Of a stretch of 64,000 nt of DNA, positions 21,105-30,347 are shown in pieces. A program made the position numbers and the translations under genes. The notes below the pieces were generated by a model. The model was given only the letters and a program-made list of their open reading frames with translations. It made no database searches and was not told the origin of the DNA. The stretch lies in assembly GCA_000238815.2 (NCBI GenBank), contig AFXB01000008.1:62001-126000 (forward strand), written 5' to 3'. The number at the start of each line of letters is the position of its first letter. Positions within the stretch are counted from its first letter, which is position 1. The stretch comes from SAR116 cluster alpha proteobacterium HIMB100 (GTDB lineage: Bacteria; Pseudomonadota; Alphaproteobacteria; Puniceispirillales; Puniceispirillaceae).

Positions 21105-21830
21105 ATGGCGTTAACGCATCTCGCAATCATTATGGATGGCAACAGGCGTTGGGCGCGCCAACATACCCTGCGTGCGCTTGCTGGCCATGATAAAGGCGCA
21201 CAAAATCTGAAAGATATTGCGCGGGCGGTTGCTGAACATGGTGTGACTTATCTGACTGTATTTGCTTTTTCCTCAGAAAACTGGAAACGCTCACAAGCAG
21301 AGGTTTCAGGCTTGATAAGCCTGATGCGGGGATTCCTGCAGAATGATGTCCAGCAACTGATCGATGATAATATTCGTTTATTGATTATCGGTGACAGAAG
21401 TGCCTTTGATGATGATTTACAGGCGCTGTTCGCTGCGGCAGAACAAAAAACCAGCAGCTGTACGCGCCTAACCCTTACCATTGCCTTGAATTACGGAGGG
21501 CGTCAGGATATTCTGAATGCGGCTCAGGCTGTTCTGCAGGACCAACATGCAGGCGTCACACTTGAACAGCATGATTTTGAGATGAAGCTCAATACGCGAC
21601 AGCTTCCGGATGTTGACCTTTTGGTGCGTACCGGAGGCGAGCGGCGCCTGTCTAATTTCCTGCTTTGGGAAATGAGCTATGCTGAACTGTATTTCACAGA
21701 TGTGTTATGGCCAGATTTTACAACCCAAGATTTGTCATCTGCGATTAAGGATTATTACAGCAGAGACAGACGATATGGCGGTGACCCAGTACCTATTGCT
21801 GGTGATGTAGAAGCCGGCAAACGAGCCTGA
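21105..21830 (+). CDS. uppS: Undecaprenyl diphosphate synthase
   Basis: 241 residues from ATG 21105, with AAGGTTAAGG upstream; an in-frame ATG at 21039 inside frr is rejected. UppS makes the C55 carrier lipid for cell-wall and O-antigen synthesis from FPP and IPP. The catalytic aspartate lies in IIMDGNRRWARQ. Other cis-prenyltransferase boxes are FAFSSENWKRS, NYGGRQDILNA and VRTGGERRLSNFLLWE. Order frr-uppS-cdsA-dxr is typical. Confidence 0.96.
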   Translation: MALTHLAIIMDGNRRWARQHTLRALAGHDKGAQNLKDIARAVAEHGVTYLTVFAFSSENWKRSQAEVSGLISLMRGFLQNDVQQLIDDNIRLLIIGDRSAFDDDLQALFAAAEQKTSSCTRLTLTIALNYGGRQDILNAAQAVLQDQHAGVTLEQHDFEMKLNTRQLPDVDLLVRTGGERRLSNFLLWEMSYAELYFTDVLWPDFTTQDLSSAIKDYYSRDRRYGGDPVPIAGDVEAGKRA

Positions 21831-21831
21831 T

Positions 21832-22632
21832 ATGTCGTCCTCTGGGGATTTGCGGGCACGTCTGGTCGGTTCGATTTATTTTATTCCTTTGCTGGTGATG
21901 ATCATCCTTGGTCATCCTTTTTCTGTGATCGCTGGTTGGATGGCGATAGGCTGGGCGGCCTATGAAGCGGTCTCCATTCTGACAGCGGGCAAATCAGGTT
22001 GGCCCCAGCGGCTATTCTGGTTGGCGATTCTGCTGCCTTTTGGGATTGTGTTTTTGCCTGTACCCCCTGCCTTTATGGTCGCTGTCGGGGGCGGGCTGTG
22101 GACAGCAGCCTTGTTGCTGAATAACAGGCGTGAGCCCGGCTTTGTTAGTCTTATGGTGTGCGCCAGTGCCAGCTTAGGTGTGCTGCTGGCAAAGGAAAAT
22201 GGTCATCTTGTCCTGATTTGTCTTTCTGCGGTGGTTTCTGCTGGTGACGTCGGGGCTTACGTGTCAGGCCGGCTTTTGGGTGGGCCAAAATTAGCACCTC
22301 AAATCAGCCCCTCCAAAACATGGTCAGGGGCAATTGGTGGTCTGGGATCATCTTTTGCAGTGGTGGCTGGTCTGGCTGTATGGCTTGGCACGGATGTTTC
22401 TGCGTTCTCGGGCTGGGGCTTTGCGGTTTTGGTTTGCGTGCTGGCACAATCCGGTGATTTATTTGAATCAGGATTGAAACGTCGACTGGGGATCAAAGAT
22501 AGCGGATCCTTGGTTCCCGGGCATGGCGGCGCGTTGGACAGGTTTGATGGATATATGGCTGTATTGCCTGTAGTAATAGTGGCTGACATGCTTCACTACA
22601 CGCCCTTCTGGCTTCGGGTAACGGGGCAATAG
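21832..22632 (+). CDS. cdsA: Phosphatidate cytidylyltransferase
   Basis: 266 residues. CdsA makes CDP-diacylglycerol from phosphatidate and CTP in the inner membrane. Several hydrophobic helices fill the N-terminal two thirds. The diagnostic C-terminal signature starts with GDLFESGLKRRLGIKDSG and ends in PGHGGALDRFD. ATG 21832 lies one base after the uppS stop, implying coupling. Confidence 0.94.
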   Translation: MSSSGDLRARLVGSIYFIPLLVMIILGHPFSVIAGWMAIGWAAYEAVSILTAGKSGWPQRLFWLAILLPFGIVFLPVPPAFMVAVGGGLWTAALLLNNRREPGFVSLMVCASASLGVLLAKENGHLVLICLSAVVSAGDVGAYVSGRLLGGPKLAPQISPSKTWSGAIGGLGSSFAVVAGLAVWLGTDVSAFSGWGFAVLVCVLAQSGDLFESGLKRRLGIKDSGSLVPGHGGALDRFDGYMAVLPVVIVADMLHYTPFWLRVTGQ

Positions 22633-22653
22633 CGAGTGGATAAAGGGGCAGGG

Positions 22654-23817
22654 ATGACACAAACACGCTCACTCACCATATTTGGGGCTACCGGGTCGGT
22701 TGGTGAAAGCACCCTAAACCTTGTTCGTGAATGCACGGGGCGGTTCGGGATAAAAGGGCTGACCGCACACAGTAATTATCAGAAGCTCAGCCAACTGGCT
22801 CTGGAATTCAGACCGGACTGTGTGGTCATCGCTGACGATGCCTATTACCGGCCACTGGCAGACAGCTTGTCCGGAACCGGCATTGACGTTCGTGCAGGCC
22901 ATCAAGCGCTGATTGAGCTGGCAGGCGAGCCCGTGGATTGTGTGATTGGGGCAATTGTGGGTATAGCGGGGCTGGCGCCTGTTTATGCTGCGGTTCAGGC
23001 AGGTCAGCAGATCGCGCTTGCCAATAAAGAAACGCTTGTGGCCGCCGGTCACATTATCATGCCTTTGGTAAAAGAGGCCGGGGCCACTCTGCTCCCTATT
23101 GATTCTGAACATAGCGCGATTTTTCAATGTTTAAAAAACGAGTCGTCAGCAGCAATACAGGACACCACTTTAACGGCATCTGGAGGGCCCTTTCGGCAGT
23201 TGACGCGTCAGCAAATGGGGCAGGTAAGCCGGGCGCAGGCCTTGGCGCATCCAAACTGGTCAATGGGCCCGAAAGTCACCATTGACAGTGCCACATTGAT
23301 GAATAAAGGGCTGGAATTGATTGAGGCCAAATGGCTGTTTGGGTTGGCGCCAGACGATATCAAAGCTGTCATCCATCCGCAATCTGTGGTGCATGGCTTG
23401 GTGAATTTCAAAGATGGCAGTTGTCTTGCCCATCTGGGGGCAGCAGATATGCGGATTCCGATATCCTATGCTTTGGATTATCCTCACCGTCTGTCATGGC
23501 AGGCAGAAAGGCTTGACCTTATCCAGCTGGCGCAGCTTGATTTTGCTGCCATAGATACAGACAGATTTCCTTGTTTTGCTTTAGCACGACAGGTGATGGC
23601 AGCAGAACCAGAACAGGCGGTGGTTTTAAATGCTGCGAACGAAATTGCTGTCGCGGCATTTTTAGCCGATGATATCCGCTATTTGCAGATTGCTGATGTT
23701 GTTGACAGCGCGCTTGCGCACTTCTCAGGTTGTGCGCCAACGACAAGCATTGATGATGTCATCTCTCTTGACCAGACTGTCCGTCGTTTCTTATCTGCTC
23801 AGCCCAATCTTTGCTGA
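22654..23817 (+). CDS. dxr: 1-deoxy-D-xylulose 5-phosphate reductoisomerase
   Basis: 387 residues from ATG 22654, preceded by AAAGGGG; an in-frame GTG at 22636 is less likely. Dxr converts DXP to MEP, the first committed step of non-mevalonate isoprenoid synthesis. The NADPH site is FGATGSVGESTLNL. The metal site is DSEHSAIFQCL, the active loop has TASGGPFR, and HPNWSMGPKVTIDSATLMNKG is largely conserved around 200-220. Length is normal. It supplies isoprenoid precursors to UppS, encoded two genes upstream. Confidence 0.96.
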   Translation: MTQTRSLTIFGATGSVGESTLNLVRECTGRFGIKGLTAHSNYQKLSQLALEFRPDCVVIADDAYYRPLADSLSGTGIDVRAGHQALIELAGEPVDCVIGAIVGIAGLAPVYAAVQAGQQIALANKETLVAAGHIIMPLVKEAGATLLPIDSEHSAIFQCLKNESSAAIQDTTLTASGGPFRQLTRQQMGQVSRAQALAHPNWSMGPKVTIDSATLMNKGLELIEAKWLFGLAPDDIKAVIHPQSVVHGLVNFKDGSCLAHLGAADMRIPISYALDYPHRLSWQAERLDLIQLAQLDFAAIDTDRFPCFALARQVMAAEPEQAVVLNAANEIAVAAFLADDIRYLQIADVVDSALAHFSGCAPTTSIDDVISLDQTVRRFLSAQPNLC

Positions 23818-23916
23818 AGACAGACGCGCAAACCCTTGTTAAAGGCATGAATTTTGCTGTAGAGAATACTACAAGACTTTACGTTCAGATATTTGACTTT
23901 ACCAAAGGCGACGGCT

Positions 23917-24978
23917 GTGGACTATATCCTAGCATTTCTGGCAATACTGACACCTGTCGTGTTTATCCATGAATTCGGGCATTATTGGGTTGCGCTTAAG
24001 TCAGGTGTTGTAGTTGAGGTATTTTCAATTGGTTTTGGCCCTGAGCTGTTTTCACGTGTTGATCGTCATGGCACGCGGTGGCGTGTGGCGGCTTTGCCGT
24101 TAGGCGGTTATGTCAAGATGCGTGGGGATGAAAACGCCGCAAGCGTGCCGACAGCTGGTGCTGCTGCTGTTACCGGCAGTTTTGCCGCTGCCTCTGTCTG
24201 GGCGCGTATGGCGATTGTTGCTGCTGGACCTGCCGCCAATTTCATTTTTGGCATGATGCTTTTTGCAGGTGTCTATATGGGGGTCGGTAAAGCCTTTATT
24301 CCCCCTACAATTGGCGAGGTCATTGAAGGCAGCGCGGCACAGGAAGCAGGTCTGCAAACAGGTGATCGGGTCTTGTTTGTGGATGGGGTGGAGATTGACG
24401 ACTTCAACACATTGCGGTCGATTGTTTTTGAAAATCCGGGACGCCCATTGGTCTTTGAAGTTGACCGGTTTGACGTCCCCACATCAGTGACAGTTACGCC
24501 GAAAACAGTGTATTCAGAACAGCTGAAAGTCGATTATGGCCAGTTGGGTGTTCGCTCTGCTGAGGGCGAGTTCAGGCGCCTAGGGCTTTCAGAGTCTGCC
24601 ATTCACGCTACCACTGACACCGTGCAAATGACGTATATGATGGTGCGCGGATTAGCCCGTCTGGTCACTGGCCAGGCAAATGAAGGTGAAATTGGCGGGC
24701 CTGTGCGGATAGCTGAATTTTCGGCTGATGCGGCACGCCAAGGGGTAGTTGGGTTTTTGATTTTTATGGCGCTGATATCAATCAACTTGGGCCTTGTAAA
24801 TCTGATCCCCATTCCAGCCTTGGATGGCGGACATTTATTGTTTTTTGGGATTGAGGCGGTGATTGGCAGGCCGTTGCCAGAGGCATTTCAGGCTGTGTTG
24901 ATGCGTGGCGGGATTGCGTTGCTTTTAGCGCTGATGGTTTGCGTAACGGTTTATGACATTATGCGCCAATTTTCGTGA
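23917..24978 (+). CDS. rseP: Site-2 intramembrane zinc protease RseP
   Basis: 353 residues from GTG 23917, which has AAAGG nine bases upstream; TTG 23893 in the same frame lacks a ribosome site. RseP cuts anti-sigma factors and cleared signal peptides inside the inner membrane. The zinc motif HEFGH is at 18-22, in the first helix. A PDZ domain is visible around GSAAQEAGLQTGDRVLFVDG. The second metal motif is NLIPIPALDGGHL near 300. The neighbours bamA and ompH belong to the envelope-stress set that RseP serves. Confidence 0.93.
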   Translation: MDYILAFLAILTPVVFIHEFGHYWVALKSGVVVEVFSIGFGPELFSRVDRHGTRWRVAALPLGGYVKMRGDENAASVPTAGAAAVTGSFAAASVWARMAIVAAGPAANFIFGMMLFAGVYMGVGKAFIPPTIGEVIEGSAAQEAGLQTGDRVLFVDGVEIDDFNTLRSIVFENPGRPLVFEVDRFDVPTSVTVTPKTVYSEQLKVDYGQLGVRSAEGEFRRLGLSESAIHATTDTVQMTYMMVRGLARLVTGQANEGEIGGPVRIAEFSADAARQGVVGFLIFMALISINLGLVNLIPIPALDGGHLLFFGIEAVIGRPLPEAFQAVLMRGGIALLLALMVCVTVYDIMRQFS

Positions 24979-25039
24979 CCGCTAAACCAGAACGGGATTT
25001 GGGCGTAATGTTCACTACACAATTTGTTCATAATCTGAT

Positions 25040-25045
25040 TATAAT
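25040..25045 (+). promoter_or_regulatory. Consensus -10 element upstream of bamA
   Basis: A perfect TATAAT lies 35 bases before the bamA start, in the 101-base gap after rseP. No good -35 element was found 16-18 bases upstream, so this is a tentative bamA promoter. Confidence 0.4.
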
Positions 25046-25079
25046 GGCGCAAAGCTGATCAGGTAGGGATGATCTAAAG

Positions 25080-27362
25080 ATGATGAAATTGAAATATGTG
25101 ATTATTTTCTGCTTCCTGCTTGTCAGCACATTGTCAGCAGACCGCGCAGAGGCACAATCGACGTCTGCGGAACGGTTTCGTGTCGATGCCATTGATATCC
25201 AGGGTAATGAGCGGGTCACTGATGGCACTGTTTTGGCCTATCTGCCGCTTCAGGTCGGCGACGATATTTCGCTGGCCACACTTGATCAGGCGATTTCGGC
25301 CCTGTTTGCCACTGATTTGTTCCAGGATGTGTCGATTGCGCGAGACGGCAATAAAGTTGTCATTACAATCCAGGAAAATCCCATCATTAACCGGATCAGC
25401 ATTGAAGGCAATGATGTTCTTTCAGATGAACGGTTGCTTGAAGAATTAGATATTCAGCCTCGCCGTGTATATACACGTGACGTTGCGGTTAATGCGTCGA
25501 AAAGGCTGCTGACCATTTACCGGTTGTCTGGCCGGTTTGCGGCAGAGGTTGTGCCAAAGGTTATCCGGCTGGAAAACAACCGGGTCGATTTGATTTTTGA
25601 GGTCAATGAAGGCGAATTGATTAAAATCGAATCCATCCGCTTCATCGGTAATCAGCAATTTTCTGATTATGCGCTTCGGCAAGTGATCTCCAGCCGTGAG
25701 CGGAGGTGGTGGGCGTTCCTGTCTAGCTCAGACAAATATGATCCAGGCCGCCTTGATTTTGATGTGCGGCTCCTTCGTCAGTTCTATTTGGCCAGAGGCT
25801 ATGCAGATATCTCAGTTGAGCGGGCACAAGGCGGTTTATTGCCGGATCGGTCTGGATTTGCGGTGACTTTTGCGATTAATGAAGGTCCGCGCTACAAGCT
25901 CCGGGATATTTCCTTTACTTCAGAAATTGAAAATCTCGATCTTGCTGCTCTGCGTGATGAAGTGCCCATTGATAAAGATGACTGGTATGATTCTCGGCTG
26001 ATTGAAGAAGGCTTGCTGAACATCACCAATGCACTGGGGAATATTGGGTACGCATTCGTCAATATCGTGCCAGAGCCAAGCACATATCCTGAAGATCAGT
26101 ATGTCGATATAATGCTTCGGATCGGGACAGCGCAGAAAAACTATATTGAGCGCATCGAAGTGGTGAACAACACCCGTACATTGGACAGTGTTATCCGCCG
26201 TGAACTGGATATTGTTGAGGGTGATTCATTTAATCAGCTGAAAATAGACCGCTCTTTGCGGAAAATCAGAGGGTTGGGTTACTTCCGAAACGTGAATGTG
26301 GAGGCATTGCCTGGTAGTGCTGAAGATACGTCTGTACTCAGGGTTGACGTTGAAGAACAGCCTACAGGTGATTTTTCTGTCGGTGTTGGTTATTCCAGTA
26401 TTGATAAAGGTACAGTCACTCTCGGCATTAATGAGAAGAATTTTCTGGGGTCTGGCCGTGCGGTGAAATTTGCCGCCTCTGTATCTGATACGCGCGCAGA
26501 TTATCGGATTGGCCTGACTGAACCTTACTTTCTTGATCGGAGTTTGCGGGGCAGCATTGAGGTGTTTAACGAAAGCGTTGAAGCTGACACTGTTGATCTG
26601 GAAAGCACAGGCTTCTCAACATCTGTCTTCTTCAATGCTGCTGATGATTTTTACCACCGCATCGGCTATGATCTGGCCTCAAACACAGCCAAGCAGAAGA
26701 GCACTAAAGCGACCTCTCTGACAGGCGAGGAGAATAAAACACTCACTTCTTCTGTTGCGCGTTACACCTTGGGCAGAAGCACGCTGGATAACAGATTTGA
26801 TCCGACCGAAGGCAGCCTTTATGAGCTCACGGAAGAATATTCGGGGCTGGGCGGGGATGTAACCTATTTGAAATCACGTTTCCGTGCAGCCTATTACAAG
26901 CCATTCGCTTTCCGCAAGCTTGTGTTGGGTGTGCGTGGTGAGCTCGGTTATGTTGATGGTTTGGGTGAGAAAGTTACGCAGAGCTCACGCTTTACCTTAG
27001 GTGGGCGCAAAGTACGTGGTTTTGACGGCGGCGGTATCGGCCCACGCGATACAGGGGCTAATTCGGCTGTTGGAGGCAATAAAGCGTACTCAGGTTCTGT
27101 TGAGGTTATTTCCAGCTTAGGCCTGAGCGATGACTTAGGTGTGCGCTGGACGGTGTTTTCTGATTTCGGCTCCGTTTGGGATACTGACTTTCCTGATGGG
27201 GTAACAAAGCCAAATGACAGTACGATGCGTCAGACGGTTGGTTTTGGGTTTCTGTGGGATACAGCTATTGGTCCTTTGACGTTCTACTGGGCTGATCCGG
27301 TCAGCAAAGAAAGCCACGACAGAACAAAACGTTTCCAGTTTAACATTGGTACACGCTTCTAA
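25080..27362 (+). CDS. bamA: Outer membrane protein assembly factor BamA
   Basis: 760 residues. BamA inserts beta-barrel proteins into the outer membrane. A signal peptide (MMKLKYVIIFCFLLVSTLSA, cleavage near AEA-QS) is followed by five POTRA domains from RVDAIDIQGNERV to about residue 420. A 16-strand C-terminal barrel follows; its VRGF loop motif is seen as KVRGFDGGG near 645. The last residue is phenylalanine (FNIGTRF), as BAM substrates require. ATG 25083 is an alternative start. Order rseP-bamA-ompH-lpxD is standard. Confidence 0.96.
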   Translation: MMKLKYVIIFCFLLVSTLSADRAEAQSTSAERFRVDAIDIQGNERVTDGTVLAYLPLQVGDDISLATLDQAISALFATDLFQDVSIARDGNKVVITIQENPIINRISIEGNDVLSDERLLEELDIQPRRVYTRDVAVNASKRLLTIYRLSGRFAAEVVPKVIRLENNRVDLIFEVNEGELIKIESIRFIGNQQFSDYALRQVISSRERRWWAFLSSSDKYDPGRLDFDVRLLRQFYLARGYADISVERAQGGLLPDRSGFAVTFAINEGPRYKLRDISFTSEIENLDLAALRDEVPIDKDDWYDSRLIEEGLLNITNALGNIGYAFVNIVPEPSTYPEDQYVDIMLRIGTAQKNYIERIEVVNNTRTLDSVIRRELDIVEGDSFNQLKIDRSLRKIRGLGYFRNVNVEALPGSAEDTSVLRVDVEEQPTGDFSVGVGYSSIDKGTVTLGINEKNFLGSGRAVKFAASVSDTRADYRIGLTEPYFLDRSLRGSIEVFNESVEADTVDLESTGFSTSVFFNAADDFYHRIGYDLASNTAKQKSTKATSLTGEENKTLTSSVARYTLGRSTLDNRFDPTEGSLYELTEEYSGLGGDVTYLKSRFRAAYYKPFAFRKLVLGVRGELGYVDGLGEKVTQSSRFTLGGRKVRGFDGGGIGPRDTGANSAVGGNKAYSGSVEVISSLGLSDDLGVRWTVFSDFGSVWDTDFPDGVTKPNDSTMRQTVGFGFLWDTAIGPLTFYWADPVSKESHDRTKRFQFNIGTRF

Positions 27363-27373
27363 AGGGGAAGAAT

Positions 27374-27982
27374 ATGCAAAGACGCCTTGTCCGCAATATT
27401 GCCTGGATTGGCTTTGCGTTAACCCTTGTCATAGGGGGGGCTTTGCCGGCAAAAGCTCAACAATCAGAAGCATCTGATGATGGAGTGTTTTCTATCGAGC
27501 GTGTGGGGACGATTGATCTTGTAGAGGTGTTGCGTCAGTCCACTGCGACCAGCAGTGTGCGCACTCTTCTGGATGAAAAGCGTGCGCAATTCCAGGAAGA
27601 GTTTGCAGCTCGTGAAGTCGACCTTATGGCCCGCGAGAAGGCATTGCAAAGTAAACGTGATATCATGTCAGCAGAAGCGTTTGGTGAAGAAGTCAGATTA
27701 TTTCAGGCCGAAGTTGCGGATGTTCAGCGCGAAATTCAGCGAAAACGCAAATCTCTGGATAATGCGTTTCAGCAGGCGCAGGATAAATTACGTGAACTGG
27801 CGCTTGAGATTGTTGGCGATGTAGCCAAGGAACGCCAGCTTGACCTTGTGCTGAACCGGGACAATGTGTTGATTTTCAGAAATCAGTTGGATTTGACAAC
27901 TATTGTTCTTGACCGTTTGAATGAGCGTACCAAAGATGCCCGTTTTGAAGTGACTGAGGTCGCCCCGCCCAAAGATAATTAG
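27374..27982 (+). CDS. ompH: OmpH/Skp family periplasmic chaperone
   Basis: 202 residues. It is probably the periplasmic holdase that carries outer-membrane proteins to BamA. A signal peptide spans about residues 1-28 and ends in ALPAKAQQ. A beta-strand with VGTIDLVEVLRQS follows, then a long charged coiled coil (about 55-145), the tentacle region of Skp, and a short closing strand near LDLVLNRDNVLIFRN. It lies 12 bases after bamA, whose product it serves. The family is divergent, so the call leans on architecture and gene order. Confidence 0.85.
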   Translation: MQRRLVRNIAWIGFALTLVIGGALPAKAQQSEASDDGVFSIERVGTIDLVEVLRQSTATSSVRTLLDEKRAQFQEEFAAREVDLMAREKALQSKRDIMSAEAFGEEVRLFQAEVADVQREIQRKRKSLDNAFQQAQDKLRELALEIVGDVAKERQLDLVLNRDNVLIFRNQLDLTTIVLDRLNERTKDARFEVTEVAPPKDN

Positions 27983-28005
27983 GCTGTAAAGGGAGTGACA
28001 GAACA

Positions 28006-29043
28006 GTGAGCGCCCCACCAGAGCATCTGAGTTTTGCGAGCTCGCTGACTGTGGCTGACCTTGTTGGCCAGTTTGATGTGGAGCTGGTTGCGGGTCCCAG
28101 CGACATGGTGCTGACACATGTCAGCTCAGCGCATACTGTCACTGCAGGCAGCTTTATAGCGCTTTATGATGATCGTCTTATCGAACATTTGCCTGCCGCG
28201 CACAGATTTGCCTGCCTGACCACATCTGCCCGTGCTGAACAACTGACCTCTTTATGTCCACAAGCTGCGATTTTGGTGTGTGATAACCCGCGCCAGCTTT
28301 ACGCTGATATGTTAACCTCGCTGTTCAAGCCAAAGGCTCAAACAGCTCTGTCAGGCGGCGATTCGGTATCTATTGATGCCTCTGCTTCAGTCCACCCTGA
28401 GGCAGTTCTCGGCCCTTATGTGTTTGTTGGTCCTCATTGTGTGGTTGACGCAGGTGCAGTGATTGGCGCGCATGCGGTGTTAGCTGGTGATGTTCATGTG
28501 GGTGCTGAATGTCATGTGTCTGAACAGTGTTGGCTCGGTCACAGCATTCTTGGTGCGCGTACCCGCCTGGCGCAGAATACAGTGATAGGCAAACGCGGTT
28601 TTGGTTTTGAAGGGCAGGGTGCTGAAGCGCGATTTATACCTCACCTTGGGCGGGTGATTACAGGTGAGGGCTGTGACATTGGTGCGGGTGTCACCATTGA
28701 CAGAGGTGTTCTTGATGACACACTGATCGGCGCTCATGTGATGATCGATAATCAGGTTCATATCGCGCATAACGTAACCATCGGGGATAATTGCATCATT
28801 CTGGCTCAGGCGGGCATTGCAGGCAGTGCCCGGATTGGCGCTAATTGTATAATTGGCGGACAAGTCGGTATCGCTGACCATGTCAGCCTTTGTGAGGGTG
28901 TGACAGTGGCTTCAAAATCTGGCATTACCAAAGATATAGATATGCCAGGCACATATGCGGGCTTTCCGGCTGAACCTGCCCGCAAATTTTGGACCCAGCA
29001 AGCGGCCTTGCGGCGTCTGGCAAAAGCAAAGGCAGAAAAATAA
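28006..29043 (+). CDS. lpxD: UDP-3-O-acylglucosamine N-acyltransferase
   Basis: 345 residues from GTG 28006; AAAGGGAG lies upstream. LpxD adds the second acyl chain in lipid A synthesis. The N-terminal UDP-binding domain leads to a left-handed beta-helix of hexapeptide repeats (IGAHAVLAG, VGAECHVSE, IGDNCIILA and others) from about residue 120 to 310, and a C-terminal helix ends the protein. The catalytic histidine region is QVHIAHNVTIG. It starts the lpxD-fabZ-lpxA-lpxI-lpxB run. Confidence 0.95.
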   Translation: MSAPPEHLSFASSLTVADLVGQFDVELVAGPSDMVLTHVSSAHTVTAGSFIALYDDRLIEHLPAAHRFACLTTSARAEQLTSLCPQAAILVCDNPRQLYADMLTSLFKPKAQTALSGGDSVSIDASASVHPEAVLGPYVFVGPHCVVDAGAVIGAHAVLAGDVHVGAECHVSEQCWLGHSILGARTRLAQNTVIGKRGFGFEGQGAEARFIPHLGRVITGEGCDIGAGVTIDRGVLDDTLIGAHVMIDNQVHIAHNVTIGDNCIILAQAGIAGSARIGANCIIGGQVGIADHVSLCEGVTVASKSGITKDIDMPGTYAGFPAEPARKFWTQQAALRRLAKAKAEK

Positions 29044-29079
29044 GCAACCATCATCTGTTAAGGGACTGAAGATTATAAA

Positions 29080-29538
29080 ATGACAAGTGAAAATAAGGTT
29101 TTTGAATATACAGATATTGAAAAGCTGATCCCTCACCGGGCGCCTTTTCTTCTGATTGATAAACTCACCAACGCTGTGCCAGGCGAGTCTGCGACAGGGA
29201 TCAAAGCAGTCAGTGGCTGCGAGCCCTATTTTGCGGGTCATTTTCCGGGAAATCCGGTTATGCCAGGTGTCTTGATTGTTGAGGCTCTGGCTCAGGTTGC
29301 GTCTTGTGTTGCTTCTTTGACCCTGTCAGATGACGACAGAGATACGCTGGTCTTTTTTGCGACGATAGACAAAACACGCTTTCGTCAGCCGGTGCGTCCG
29401 GGTGATGTCCTGATGCTCGATGTTCAGAAAACCGCGGCCAAGGCGAATTTGTGGAAGTTCACCGGCAAGGCCAGTGTAGACACAAAGATAGTTGCACAAA
29501 CTGAATTTTCAGCCATGATCGTCGAAAAAGACAGGTAA
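29080..29538 (+). CDS. fabZ: 3-hydroxyacyl-ACP dehydratase FabZ
   Basis: 152 residues. It dehydrates 3-hydroxyacyl-ACP in fatty acid elongation, competing with LpxA and LpxD for the same substrates. The hot-dog fold has catalytic His54 in YFAGHFPGNPVMPGVL and Glu68 in IVEALAQ. The N-terminal IEKLIPHRAPFLLID is typical. Position among the lpx genes is widely conserved and helps balance phospholipid and lipid A supply. Confidence 0.96.
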   Translation: MTSENKVFEYTDIEKLIPHRAPFLLIDKLTNAVPGESATGIKAVSGCEPYFAGHFPGNPVMPGVLIVEALAQVASCVASLTLSDDDRDTLVFFATIDKTRFRQPVRPGDVLMLDVQKTAAKANLWKFTGKASVDTKIVAQTEFSAMIVEKDR

Positions 29539-29546
29539 GACGGACG

Positions 29547-30338
29547 ATGCAAACAGCAATCCATCCCACAGCTCTTGTGTCTGATCAGGCTGTTCTGGGT
29601 CAGAATGTGACCATCGGGGCCTATTGTGTGATTGGCGATAAGGTAAAGCTTGGTGATAATGTAACCCTGCACAGTCACGTTGTTATTGACGGCAACACCT
29701 CTGTGGGTGAGGGGTGTGAGGTTTTTTCCTTTGCCGCACTTGGTCTTGCCCCCCAGCATACGCGGTATGAGGGTGAAGACTCAGAGCTGATCATTGGCCG
29801 CCACAACGTCATCAGAGAATATGTAACGTTCCATCCGGGTACGGCCGTAGGGAATATGCGCACTATCATCGGTGATCATAATTTATTTTATGTCGGCTCT
29901 CATATTGCGCATGACTGTATTGTCGGCAACCACATTATCCTGGCGAATGGGGTAAATGTCGGCGGGCATGTGGAAATTGGAGACTATGCCTATTTCGGCG
30001 GGAATTCAGCGATACATCCTTTTGTGCGTATTGGTGGGCATTCTATCATTGGCGGCGGTACAGCTGTCACTGCTGACGTCATCCCCTTTGGCCTGGCGTC
30101 AGGGCCGCGTGCAGCTTTACATGGGCTGAATTTGGTTGGTTTGCGCCGCCGCGGGTTTAGCGCATCTCAAATTTCTGCTGTGCGGTCTGCCTATAGCGAT
30201 TTATTCGTTAAGGACGGTTTGTTTGCTGACAAGCTGGATCAGCTGAAAACAAAGCGTGGTGAAGATGAAATGGTGTCATTATTAATCAGCTTCATTGAAG
30301 GTGGGCAGGATAAAAATCTTTGCCAGCCGTTGAAATAA
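29547..30338 (+). CDS. lpxA: UDP-N-acetylglucosamine acyltransferase
   Basis: 263 residues. LpxA performs the first acylation of lipid A synthesis. Hexapeptide repeats begin at once (LGQNVTIGAYCVIGD) and form a beta-helix to about residue 190. The catalytic histidine lies in SHIAHDCIVGNHI. The C-terminal helical part starts at GLNLVGLRRRGFS. Length fits the family. It starts 8 bases after fabZ. Confidence 0.95.
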   Translation: MQTAIHPTALVSDQAVLGQNVTIGAYCVIGDKVKLGDNVTLHSHVVIDGNTSVGEGCEVFSFAALGLAPQHTRYEGEDSELIIGRHNVIREYVTFHPGTAVGNMRTIIGDHNLFYVGSHIAHDCIVGNHIILANGVNVGGHVEIGDYAYFGGNSAIHPFVRIGGHSIIGGGTAVTADVIPFGLASGPRAALHGLNLVGLRRRGFSASQISAVRSAYSDLFVKDGLFADKLDQLKTKRGEDEMVSLLISFIEGGQDKNLCQPLK

Positions 30339-30347
30339 GGCGGGCAG